64,000 bases of DNA from Lachnospiraceae bacterium UBA4381 (GTDB lineage Bacteria; Bacillota; Clostridia; Lachnospirales; Lachnospiraceae). Every line of letters starts with the position of its first letter. Within the stretch, counting starts at the first letter, position 1. Below, piece by piece: positions 43,962 to 52,143 of the stretch. The translations under genes and the position numbers were made by a program. Below the pieces are notes generated by a model. The model was not told the DNA's origin, ran no database searches, and saw only the letters and a program-made list of their open reading frames with translations. The DNA lies in the NCBI GenBank assembly GCA_002391105.1, contig DGRT01000037.1, forward strand, positions 1-64,000, in the 5' to 3' direction.

Positions 43962-45548
43962 CTACATTTTCGCCAGTTCTTCAGAAATGAGCCTGTTAAC
44001 CTCCGCAGGATCACATTTGCCCTTCATTTCCTTCATTACAAATCCTACGATTGCTCCAACAGCCTTGCCCTTGCCGCTTTTAACATCCTGAACAGCCTTT
44101 GGATTTGCAGCGATAGCCTTCTGCACAACCGTCAGAAGTTCACCGGAGTCAGTCTTTGTTGAAAGGTTATTGTCAGCAACATACTGTACAGGATCCAGAT
44201 TATCCAGAAATACTGCCTTTTCAAAGACCTCCTTCGCAACTCCGTTGCTGATTTCCTTCGACTCAACCAGCTTTACAAGCTTCGCGAGATTAGCTCCTGA
44301 GAATCTAAGCTGATCAGCATCGAGATCATGCTCCTTCATCAGTCTCTGTGTCTCAACCATAAGCCAGTTAGAGGTTTTCTTCGGATCGGCACCTTCTCGA
44401 ACAGCCTCTTCAAAAAGATCTGCCAGCGCCTTTTCTTCCGTTATATGATCCACATCATAGTCCGGAAGACCAAACTCTTCCTTGTAGCGGAGCTTCTTCT
44501 CATCTCGCAGCTCAGGACGGGCATCTCTTATATTATCTATCCACTCCTGGCTAATTACAAGCGGAACAAGGTCGGGATCAGGAAAATATCTGTAATCCTG
44601 CGCATCCTCCTTGGAACGCATCGGATATGAATAGCCCTTTTCATCATCCCATCTGCGGGTTTCCTGAACTACCTTTCCACCTTCCTCGATAATGTCTATC
44701 TGTCTCTCTATCTCTGCCTCGATACATCTCTTGATAGCTCTGAATGAGTTGAGGTTCTTGGACTCCGTTCTGGTTCCATATTCTGATGAACCCTTTTCTC
44801 TTATCGAAAGATTGACATCTGCTCTCATGGAGCCTTCATTTAATTTACAATCAGAAGCTCCCAGATACTGAACTGTCTCACGAAGCTTTTCCAGATATGC
44901 GATTACTTCCTCCGCAGATCTCATATCCGGCTCTGATACTATTTCTATAAGAGGAACTCCTGAACGGTTGAAGTCAACCCAGGTCTCATCAGTAAAGCTG
45001 TCATGAACCAGCTTTCCGGCATCCTCCTCCATGTGAATCTCATGGATACGAACCGCTTTCTTATAAGTAGCCAGCTTCTTACCCTTTTCTACTCTTTCTG
45101 ACTCTACGATATTCTCACAGACATCGTAGGAGCCTATACACGCCTCATCAGCCTTCTCACCGGAAACTGTCCAGAGTGAATGCATTTCCTCCGGATCTAT
45201 ACCATCAGGATTATCAACCTCTATTATCACATGTCCATTTCTGCATATAGGATAGTAGAGCTGTGATATCTGATAGTTCTGGGGATTGTCAGGATAAAAG
45301 TAGTTCTTACGGTCAAACTTGGAATTTCTTGTAATATTACAGTTGGTAGCAAGTCCGACAGCTATTGCCTTGTTGACAACCTCCTTGTTCAGTACAGGCA
45401 GCGAACCGGGCATACCGGAGCATACCGGGCATACATGTGTATTTGGAGCACCTCCAAATTCAGTCGAGCAGCCACAGAATATCTTGGTTTTAGTATTTAA
45501 CTCAACATGTACCTCGAGGCCTATCATTACTTCATATTCTTTTGCCAT
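43962..45548 (-). CDS. gatB: Asp/Glu-tRNA(Asn/Gln) amidotransferase subunit B
   Basis: Subunit that binds and phosphorylates the misacylated Glu-tRNA(Gln) or Asp-tRNA(Asn). GLEVHVELNTKTKIFC at the start, a zinc site with Cys25, 27, 40 and 43, the block YPDNPQNYQISQLYYPI, and a C-terminal YqeY-like tail domain. At 528 residues it is about 50 longer than usual, with extra charged loops near 85-165. It starts 3 bases after gatA ends, so A and B are co-translated. Confidence 0.96.
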   Translation of the reverse strand: MAKEYEVMIGLEVHVELNTKTKIFCGCSTEFGGAPNTHVCPVCSGMPGSLPVLNKEVVNKAIAVGLATNCNITRNSKFDRKNYFYPDNPQNYQISQLYYPICRNGHVIIEVDNPDGIDPEEMHSLWTVSGEKADEACIGSYDVCENIVESERVEKGKKLATYKKAVRIHEIHMEEDAGKLVHDSFTDETWVDFNRSGVPLIEIVSEPDMRSAEEVIAYLEKLRETVQYLGASDCKLNEGSMRADVNLSIREKGSSEYGTRTESKNLNSFRAIKRCIEAEIERQIDIIEEGGKVVQETRRWDDEKGYSYPMRSKEDAQDYRYFPDPDLVPLVISQEWIDNIRDARPELRDEKKLRYKEEFGLPDYDVDHITEEKALADLFEEAVREGADPKKTSNWLMVETQRLMKEHDLDADQLRFSGANLAKLVKLVESKEISNGVAKEVFEKAVFLDNLDPVQYVADNNLSTKTDSGELLTVVQKAIAANPKAVQDVKSGKGKAVGAIVGFVMKEMKGKCDPAEVNRLISEELAKM

Positions 45549-45551
45549 GAT

Positions 45552-47135
45552 CTAGACCTCCCTTCCTGATGATGCATTTCCCTGATTATCTGTCTCAGCA
45601 TAACCTTCAGATTTCAGATTACCAAGCTCCTCATCACACTTAAGCTTCATATTCTTAAGTCTGTACTGCTCATATGTATAAGCAGTTCTTATTATCTTCT
45701 TCTCGTCAAAGGTCTGTCCCAGAAGCTGAAGTCCTATAGGAAGTCCTTCGCTGTCCTCTCCACAAGGAAGCGAGATTCCCGGAAGTCCGGCAAGGTTGAC
45801 AGACACTGTATATATATCACCCAGATACATCTGAATAGGATCACTCAGCGAATCCCCCAGCTTAAGAGCCGTAGTCGGAGCTACAGGTCCAAGTATTACG
45901 TCATATTTTTCAAATGCAGCATCAAATGCCTGCTTTATAAGAGCCTTGACTCTGAGTGCCTTAACATAGTAAGCATCATAATATCCTGAAGAAAGCACGA
46001 AGGAGCCAAGCATTATACGGCGCTTAACCTCTGCTCCGAAGCCTTCTGAACGTGTCTTTTTATACATATTATGAAGATCTGTATAGTCCTTTGTTCTGTA
46101 ACCATACTTAACGCCGTCAAATCTTTCAAGATTGGACGAAGCCTCAGCACAGGCTATTACATAGTAGGCAGGAATAGCATACTCAACCATTCCCAGGTCG
46201 AACTCCTCAACCTCTGCACCAAGCCCCTTAAGGACCTCCGCAGCATCCAGCACTGACTTCTTTACATCCGGTGCTATACCCTCAAGAAAATAATCTCTCG
46301 GCACACCAATCTTCATTCCCTTTACGTCTGCTGTAAGAGCCTCAGTAAACTTAGTATCTGTTGTTCTTGGATCTCCGGAGGATTCCTTATCTCCTCCTGC
46401 TGATGTGGAGTCCTTTGGATCATAACCTGATATAGCCTCAAGAACAGTCGCACAGTCAGTAACATTTTTCCCCAAAGGTCCTATCTGGTCAAGAGAAGAA
46501 CCATAGGCTATAAGACCATATCTTGATACTCTTCCATAGGTTGGCTTGATACCTGTTACGCCACAGAAAGATGCCGGCTGCCTTATAGAGCCGCCTGTAT
46601 CAGAGCCAAGAGCAGCAGCACATTCAAGTCCTGCTACGGCTGCCGCAGAACCACCGGATGAACCACCGGGAACACGTGTCATATCACGCGGATTCCTGGT
46701 CGGGCCAAAGTAAGAAGTCTCTGTAGTGCTTCCCATAGCGAACTCATCCATATTGGTTCTTCCTATGATAACCGCTCCTGCATCCTTCAGCTTCTGTACT
46801 GCAGTCGCTGTATAGGTAGGAACAAAGTTATCCAGAATATGTGAAGCACATGTAGTAAGTGTTCCTTCTATACACATATTGTCCTTGATTGCAAATGGAA
46901 CACCGGCCAGAGGACTTAAGCTTTCGCCTGCGGCCTTTTTCTCAGCTATATTTTTATCAGCCTCTTCCGCCATCCTTATAGCGCCTTCAGTATCTACAGT
47001 TATATATGCATTTATTTCTTTATCCTTTTTGCCTATAGCATCCAGGTATGCCTTTGTAGCTTCGACAGAGGATATCTCTCCCGCTGCTATCTTCTTACCC
47101 AGCTCCACAGCACTAAGTGACAGGATTTCCAGCAT
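45552..47135 (-). CDS. gatA: Asp/Glu-tRNA(Asn/Gln) amidotransferase subunit A
   Basis: Amidase-signature glutaminase subunit that releases ammonia from glutamine for the transamidation. The catalytic triad is visible: Lys84 (PFAIKDN), Ser159 (PGGSSGGS) and Ser183 (GGSIRQPASF). At 527 residues it is longer than the usual 485. A Gly/Asp/Ser/Thr-rich insert lies at about 245-262, after GYDPKDST, and the C-terminus has a hydrophilic extension of about 30 residues. It is separated from gatC by 611 bp, unlike the usual tight gatCAB arrangement. Confidence 0.96.
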   Translation of the reverse strand: MLEILSLSAVELGKKIAAGEISSVEATKAYLDAIGKKDKEINAYITVDTEGAIRMAEEADKNIAEKKAAGESLSPLAGVPFAIKDNMCIEGTLTTCASHILDNFVPTYTATAVQKLKDAGAVIIGRTNMDEFAMGSTTETSYFGPTRNPRDMTRVPGGSSGGSAAAVAGLECAAALGSDTGGSIRQPASFCGVTGIKPTYGRVSRYGLIAYGSSLDQIGPLGKNVTDCATVLEAISGYDPKDSTSAGGDKESSGDPRTTDTKFTEALTADVKGMKIGVPRDYFLEGIAPDVKKSVLDAAEVLKGLGAEVEEFDLGMVEYAIPAYYVIACAEASSNLERFDGVKYGYRTKDYTDLHNMYKKTRSEGFGAEVKRRIMLGSFVLSSGYYDAYYVKALRVKALIKQAFDAAFEKYDVILGPVAPTTALKLGDSLSDPIQMYLGDIYTVSVNLAGLPGISLPCGEDSEGLPIGLQLLGQTFDEKKIIRTAYTYEQYRLKNMKLKCDEELGNLKSEGYAETDNQGNASSGREV

Positions 47136-47233
47136 TTCTTTTCTCCTTGTAATTATATTTACTCTGCCAATATACGCATTACGTGTAGTTTGTGTGAATT
47201 ACATACTATTTGATATATATGAATTGAACAGAA

Positions 47234-47392
47234 TATAACTTATCGGAACAAAAGGAAAGTCGAACGAAGTGAGACCTTACTTTTGGACGATAAGTTACCG
47301 AAGATTAATACCAGATGCGAAGCATCTGCCCCTACGAAGTAGGGGTAATACATCGAGCGTAGCGAGATGCATTAAGTATTAATCGAAGGAAT
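47234..47392 (+). repeat. Structured repeat element, copy 3 (complete, inverted)
   Basis: Complete copy in opposite orientation to copies 1 and 2. Domain 1 arms are 47237-47245/47288-47296. The domain 2 outer stem is 47303-47311/47376-47384 with mini-hairpins 47313-47327, 47329-47345 and 47351-47369. Relative to copy 2, several stem pairs change on both sides: GGATGC/GCATCC becomes AGATGC/GCATCT, CTGC/GCAG becomes CTAC/GTAG, and GAGC/GCGAG becomes GAAC/GTGAG. Sense strand is plus, pointing to the small peptide ORF 64 bases away. Confidence 0.92.
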
Positions 47393-47455
47393 ATGTTTAC
47401 GGTAAAATTAATAGTCACTACCACCTCTATACCGGTACAGGAAGGAGGTGACGGT

Positions 47456-47545
47456 ATGGACAGTTTTTGCACCTTCATATTCTCTATCGTTGGCAGTATA
47501 GTAGCCTATTATATCTGCAAATGGCTGGATAGAGATGACAGGTAG
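47456..47545 (+). CDS. Small hydrophobic peptide, possible type I toxin
   Basis: A 29-residue ORF with an ideal ribosome site (AAGGAGGTGACGGT before ATG). The peptide has one predicted helix (about 4-20, SFCTFIFSIVGSIVAYYIC) and a charged tail KWLDRDDR. This layout resembles Fst/Ldr-type and similar small membrane toxins of Firmicutes, which are paired with an antisense RNA. A strong terminator follows 45 bases after the stop, which on the opposite strand could end or start near such an RNA. It is the only plus-strand gene within the gat operon region. The toxin idea is inferred from form alone. Confidence 0.65.
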   Translation: MDSFCTFIFSIVGSIVAYYICKWLDRDDR

Positions 47546-47589
47546 TCAGCCTGAGGGGTTAAGCCTTCCCTCTGTACAAATAGGAATAG

Positions 47590-47622
47590 AAAAAGCCACG
47601 AGCTAGCACCTCGTGGCTTTTT
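47590..47622. terminator. Strong bidirectional terminator after the small peptide gene
   Basis: Thirteen-base arms AAAAAGCCACGAG/CTCGTGGCTTTTT with a 7-base loop. Works in both directions, so it may also separate gatC from gatA. Confidence 0.92.
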
Positions 47623-47746
47623 CTGTATGGCTTAACGTTTTTGCACCTTCGTTATTATTGCCTATATAAACTATAGCACCACGATTTATACTTGTAAAGT
47701 GTATAATTACCTAAACATATATCCTATTCAAAATCATCATAATTAC

Positions 47747-48031
47747 CTAGAAAGTATTTGGCACAACATATGCATCCTCATTACTTTCAGGTGCATTTTT
47801 CAGCATATTTTCCTTGTCATCACCATTAGTAACCACATCCTCCCTCATAACATTTGAGATAGGAAATGTATGTGACATAGGCTGAACATCTGATGTATCC
47901 AGTTCATTAAGCTTTCCTACATAATCCAGCATGTCGGAAAGATCTTTTTTAGACTGTTCTTTCTCTTCATCAGAGAGTTCAAGCTTTGCAAGGATACCTA
48001 CATATTCAATGGTTTCATCTGTTATCTGCAT
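47747..48031 (-). CDS. gatC: Asp/Glu-tRNA(Asn/Gln) amidotransferase subunit C
   Basis: Small stabilising subunit of GatCAB, 94 residues, standard length. It starts MQITDETIEYVGILAKLELS and has the conserved MLDYVGKLNELDTSDVQPM, followed by the VMREDVV segment that wraps around GatA. It lies 58 bases after aspS. A strong terminator and a plus-strand peptide gene stand between it and gatA, so gatC and gatAB are probably not on one simple transcript. Confidence 0.95.
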   Translation of the reverse strand: MQITDETIEYVGILAKLELSDEEKEQSKKDLSDMLDYVGKLNELDTSDVQPMSHTFPISNVMREDVVTNGDDKENMLKNAPESNEDAYVVPNTF

Positions 48032-48089
48032 TTGGTTCTCCCTTCATTCGGATAGTCTCATAACCGGCTCCGCCTTGACCGCTTCGCTG

Positions 48090-49841
48090 TCAAGCCCTTA
48101 CTTTTATATGTGTTTCTCTGAGCTGGAGCTCTGTTACATCCCCAGGTGCTCCGCACATAAGATCCTGTCCGTTTCCGTTCATTGGGAATGCGATAACCTC
48201 ACGAATGTTCTCTTCATTCTTAAGAAGCATGATCATACGGTCGATTCCGGGTGCCATTCCTGCATGTGGAGGTGCACCAAACTGGAAGGCTGTATAAAGC
48301 GCCCCGAACTTCTGCTCCAGAACTTCCTTTGAGTAACCGGCTATCTCAAATGCCTTTTCCATGATCTGCATATCATGATTACGAACTGCACCGGAGGAAA
48401 GCTCTACTCCGTTACAAACTATATCATACTGGTAAGCAAGTACCTCCAGTGGATCCTCCTTTTCAAGTGCCTCAAGTCCACCCTGCGGCATAGAAAATGG
48501 ATTATGTGTAAATGCAGGCTGTTTGGTTTCCTCATCCAGCTCATACATAGGGAAATCATTTATATAGCAGAAACGATATGCATTCTTCTCCAGAAGATCC
48601 AGTCTGTTACCAAGCTCAGTTCTGATTTGTCCTGCATAAAGAGCAGCATTTGTCTCCTTATCTGCTATAAAGAAGATAGTGTCTCCAACCTCAAGTCCTG
48701 CTGTACTGCGAAGCTCTTCCTTCATATCATCCGGAATAAACTTATCAATAGGTCCCTTGTAGGAGCCATCAGCTTGAACCTCCAGATAACCAAGTCCACC
48801 CATTCCGATTCCCTGGGCAAACTTAAGCATCTTTTCATGCTGACCCTTGCTCAGCTTAGCATGAACATTTATGGCACGAACTGTTTTTCCATGAAAAGGC
48901 TTAAATGTACATCTCTGGAAGAACTCGGAGAGATCGATTATTTCCAGCGGATTTCTGAGATCAGGCTTATCAGTACCATATTTCAGCATGGACTCCTTGT
49001 AGCTGATAATAGGGAATGGTGCCTGTGTCACTGTATAGCCTTCAGGTGCAAACCTTCCGAACACATCTGACAGAACCTCTTCACCGACCTTAAATACATC
49101 CTCCTGGGTTGCAAAGCTCATCTCAAAGTCAAGCTGGTAGAACTCGCCAGGAGATCTGTCTGCTCTTGCATCCTCATCTCTAAAGCATGGAGCTATCTGG
49201 AAATATTTATCAAATCCTGAAACCATAAGCAACTGCTTGTACTGCTGAGGTGCCTGTGGGAGTGCATAGAACTTGCCCTTGTAACGACGGGAAGGAACGA
49301 TATAGTCACGTGCTCCCTCAGGTGATGAAGCACAGAGAATCGGTGTTGTAATCTCAACAAATCCCATATCCTCCATCTTTCTTCTGATATAGCTGATAAC
49401 CTTACTTCTGAAAAGAATATTTTCCTTGACCTTTTCATTTCTAAGATCCAGATATCTGTACTTGAGACGTACATCCTCACGAACCTCCTTGGAGGTCATG
49501 ATTTCAAAAGGAAGCTGGCTGTAAACCTTTCCAAGTATATCTATGGAATGAGCTTCAATCTCGATGGTTCCCGTAGGAATCTTTGGATTGTAGGTCTCCT
49601 CATCACGATGCTCCACAAGTCCCTCTACTGATATAGCCTGTTCTCTTGTGATTCCCTCCAGAAGAGTCGTATCACGAAGAACCACCTGCATCACTCCATA
49701 CATATCACGAAGATCTATGAAGGACACACCACCATGATCTCTGATATTCTCGACCCATCCGGCAAGTCTTACATTTGCCCCTACATCCGCCTCACTCATC
49801 TTGTCGATTGTCTTGTCTCTGTAAATATTTTTCATTTCCAA
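48090..49841 (-). CDS. aspS: Aspartate-tRNA ligase AspS
   Basis: Class II synthetase of 583 residues, bacterial type: an N-terminal OB-fold (about 1-110), motif 2 near FRDEDARADRSPGEFYQLD, a GAD insertion domain, and motif 3 FGAPPHAGMAPGIDRM near the C-terminus. With GatCAB encoded next door it may charge tRNA(Asn) too (non-discriminating), but this is inference. The start at 49841 is a TTG with AAAGG 7 bases upstream; an ATG two codons later is possible. A T-box leader and a REP-like dimer lie upstream. Confidence 0.96.
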   Translation of the reverse strand: MEMKNIYRDKTIDKMSEADVGANVRLAGWVENIRDHGGVSFIDLRDMYGVMQVVLRDTTLLEGITREQAISVEGLVEHRDEETYNPKIPTGTIEIEAHSIDILGKVYSQLPFEIMTSKEVREDVRLKYRYLDLRNEKVKENILFRSKVISYIRRKMEDMGFVEITTPILCASSPEGARDYIVPSRRYKGKFYALPQAPQQYKQLLMVSGFDKYFQIAPCFRDEDARADRSPGEFYQLDFEMSFATQEDVFKVGEEVLSDVFGRFAPEGYTVTQAPFPIISYKESMLKYGTDKPDLRNPLEIIDLSEFFQRCTFKPFHGKTVRAINVHAKLSKGQHEKMLKFAQGIGMGGLGYLEVQADGSYKGPIDKFIPDDMKEELRSTAGLEVGDTIFFIADKETNAALYAGQIRTELGNRLDLLEKNAYRFCYINDFPMYELDEETKQPAFTHNPFSMPQGGLEALEKEDPLEVLAYQYDIVCNGVELSSGAVRNHDMQIMEKAFEIAGYSKEVLEQKFGALYTAFQFGAPPHAGMAPGIDRMIMLLKNEENIREVIAFPMNGNGQDLMCGAPGDVTELQLRETHIKVRA

Positions 49842-49887
49842 GTCACTGCCTTTCTATATTATCTTTTTGTAATTGTTATCAATACCA

Positions 49888-49949
49888 TGTGACAAGGTGC
49901 CTATCCCCATGTCACATTTTGGTGACAAGGTGCCTGTCCCCATGTCACA
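49888..49949. repeat. Second dimer of the REP-like palindrome
   Basis: Copies at 49888-49916 and 49921-49949 match the dimer at 4627-4687 apart from a few bases and a longer spacer. It is placed between the aspS T-box terminator and the aspS start, so it is part of the aspS leader. Confidence 0.85.
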
Positions 49950-50309
49950 AAAGCCCCGGGGCGCTTAAAAAACACCCCGGGGCGATCAGTTTCTGTAACT
50001 AACCGCGGTACCACCCGCATTTATAACTCTATCATTCTGCCATTACTGATAGGTGACAGTATAGCATTTAACGCTATGCTATAAACGAAGATACTCCAAG
50101 ATTGTTACTGCCCCATTCATCTATATGACCCGCTGGTGGCTCTCAGTCTCAGGCCTCCGCTCCCTGTGATAGTCAGATGAATTGCACATCTCTTCAATGT
50201 ATCTATTTGTAAGTCAAATGTCTGTTCCAGCAATATATAAGAAGCTAATGCACTTAACAACTCTTCAATCGCTCATACGACATCCTGACCGCCCCTCACC
50301 GGAGCAATT
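49950..50309 (-). promoter_or_regulatory. T-box leader of aspS
   Basis: On the minus strand the core GGGTGGTACCGCGG (50016-50003) is followed by a GC-rich terminator (11-bp stem, 49983-49973 with 49963-49953) and TTTT. A stem III-like hairpin (TATAGCAT...ATGCTATA) precedes the core. Asp (GAC) or Asn specificity is expected from the gene, but I could not fix the specifier codon. It presumably also controls gatC downstream. Confidence 0.9.
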
Positions 50310-50315
50310 TGCATT

Positions 50316-50344
50316 ATTATAAGTAAGAAATGATATTATTTCAA
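50316..50344 (-). promoter_or_regulatory. Promoter of the aspS T-box transcript
   Basis: TTGAAA (50344-50339) and TATAAT (50321-50316) on the minus strand, 17-bp spacer. Confidence 0.8.
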
Positions 50345-50373
50345 GTATTAATTATTAGAAACAATTTTGTCTT

Positions 50374-50402
50374 TTGACACTTATATCACATAATGATACA
50401 AT
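50374..50402 (+). promoter_or_regulatory. Promoter of the plus-strand CW-repeat protein gene
   Basis: TTGACA and TACAAT separated by 17 bp, followed by a 134-base leader that can form a small hairpin (CTTAGT with ACTAAG). It is back-to-back with the aspS promoter, 30 bp apart. Confidence 0.75.
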
Positions 50403-50536
50403 GTAGTTGCTTTGGGGTTGTCCACTTAGTTCCATGAATTAGTATTATCTGAAACATTTTACTAAGACTATTGATTCCAAGGAATTAAGGCAGGGTTAGT
50501 CAAAGACATAATGTATTTATTTTATAGGGAGGACAT

Positions 50537-52063
50537 ATGAGAAAAGGGTTTTTTAAACTACTAACTACCGCAGGCTTAGCTGTAGCTCTTAGCCTCGGAA
50601 TTGGAACTAGTGCTTTTGCCGGAGGCGCTTATGCAGAAGACTCATCCGGCTATGATGACGAGATTGGCTCATATTACAGCTACTGGTGGAATGAAGAAAC
50701 TGAAGAAACTGAAAAGACAGACTGGGAATGGGACTGGGACTGGAACCATAATTCAGACCACGGTGTCTGGACAAGCAGTGGTGCATCGATATATAAGAAT
50801 ACCAAGACAGGCGCTCAGCTAAAAAATGGCTGGTATCTAGTTGATGAGGAACCAACATATTTTGATGCTGATGGCTACGCATACGAAGGTTTCTTAGATG
50901 GTCAGGACAGTAAAGATGCCGGATGGTCACTCGCCGCCAAAGATGTATATACAAAAGATATGTCCGATATCTCCTGGGAAGAGCGCTTGAAAATGGAAAA
51001 AGCCAAATACCACTGGATTACCGACTCAAAGGGAACCCGATATGGTGCAACAGGATATTACTATGATGAAGATGCAGGCACTTCAAACGGTATAGCCTAT
51101 GGAACATACTACCTGACAGGAACCCCATCATATATCAAAAAAGATAAAAACTATGAAACAATCCAGATTGACGGTAAGTATTATAAATTTAATGCAGATG
51201 GTTACATTTCCAAAAACGAATGGTTTGATGACGGATGGATGGGCAACGATAGCAAAAGCCAAAATTGGAAATCCGAGTGGAAATATGCAACATCTGACGG
51301 TTCACTTGCTGAAGGCTGGACTGAGATAGATGGCAGCTGGTACTACTTTTATAAACCTTCACACGTAATGGCAACAGATGCAGTAATAGATGGTTATAAA
51401 ATAGATGAAAACGGAACTATAACATCAGAAACCGGATGGTACAATGACTGGATCTGGACAGATGAAGAAAAAGGCGAATGGGCAGACAGATGGCTCTATA
51501 TTCAGCCTGACGGAAAAGTGAGTACCGGATGGACTGAAGTAGATGGAAGCTGGTATTACTTCTCAGAAATTAGTGGTGTAATGTTCACTGATACAGTTCA
51601 GGATTATTATTATCTTACGAAAGATGGCACACTTGCAACCGGCGGATGGTATTATAACTGGTATTGGACGGACGAAGAAAAGGGCGAATGGGACGATAAG
51701 TGGATATATACATATTCAGATGGTTCTGTTCCTTCCGGATGGACTGAGATTGACGGAACCTGGTACTATTTCGAGTCTGGTACAGATGACTGGACATCGG
51801 ATGACCAAACCTACACTTACTGGTGGTCCTATATGGTAACTGATGGATTTGTTGATGGATACTATATAAATAGTAGCGGTACAATAGAAGATGGTATAAC
51901 CGGAGCCTGGTACCAGGATGACAAGGGATGGTACTTCATGGATTCAAATGGCTGGTATCCTTCAGACACTAGTTACATCATAGATAATAAGTATTATTAT
52001 TTCAACGAAGAAGGATATATGGTCGACCCTCCTGAAGAAAACTCAACTGAAGGTCAGGGATGA
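50537..52063 (+). CDS. Secreted CW-repeat (choline/glucan-binding type) protein
   Basis: A 508-residue exported protein with a signal peptide (1-29, ending GTSAFA) and no catalytic domain that I can identify. The mature part is Trp/Tyr-rich, with CW-type repeats such as GWTEIDGSWYYF alternating with WTDEEKGEWADRW-type segments in the second half; some repeats are near-identical at the protein level. An acidic Trp/Glu/Asp-rich spacer follows the signal peptide. It is likely wall- or polymer-bound, perhaps structural or an adhesin. AGGGAGGACAT precedes the ATG. It has its own promoter and terminator. Confidence 0.87.
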   Translation: MRKGFFKLLTTAGLAVALSLGIGTSAFAGGAYAEDSSGYDDEIGSYYSYWWNEETEETEKTDWEWDWDWNHNSDHGVWTSSGASIYKNTKTGAQLKNGWYLVDEEPTYFDADGYAYEGFLDGQDSKDAGWSLAAKDVYTKDMSDISWEERLKMEKAKYHWITDSKGTRYGATGYYYDEDAGTSNGIAYGTYYLTGTPSYIKKDKNYETIQIDGKYYKFNADGYISKNEWFDDGWMGNDSKSQNWKSEWKYATSDGSLAEGWTEIDGSWYYFYKPSHVMATDAVIDGYKIDENGTITSETGWYNDWIWTDEEKGEWADRWLYIQPDGKVSTGWTEVDGSWYYFSEISGVMFTDTVQDYYYLTKDGTLATGGWYYNWYWTDEEKGEWDDKWIYTYSDGSVPSGWTEIDGTWYYFESGTDDWTSDDQTYTYWWSYMVTDGFVDGYYINSSGTIEDGITGAWYQDDKGWYFMDSNGWYPSDTSYIIDNKYYYFNEEGYMVDPPEENSTEGQG

Positions 52064-52103
52064 TAACAGGTTTTAGTTAATCGAATATCTTAATAACCAA
52101 CAA

Positions 52104-52140
52104 AAAAGGCAGAACTCATAAAGTCCGGGTTCTGCCTTTT
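52104..52140. terminator. Bidirectional terminator
   Basis: Twelve-base arms AAAAGGCAGAAC/GTTCTGCCTTTT with a 13-base loop, between convergent CW-repeat genes. Confidence 0.92.
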
Positions 52141-52143
52141 ATA

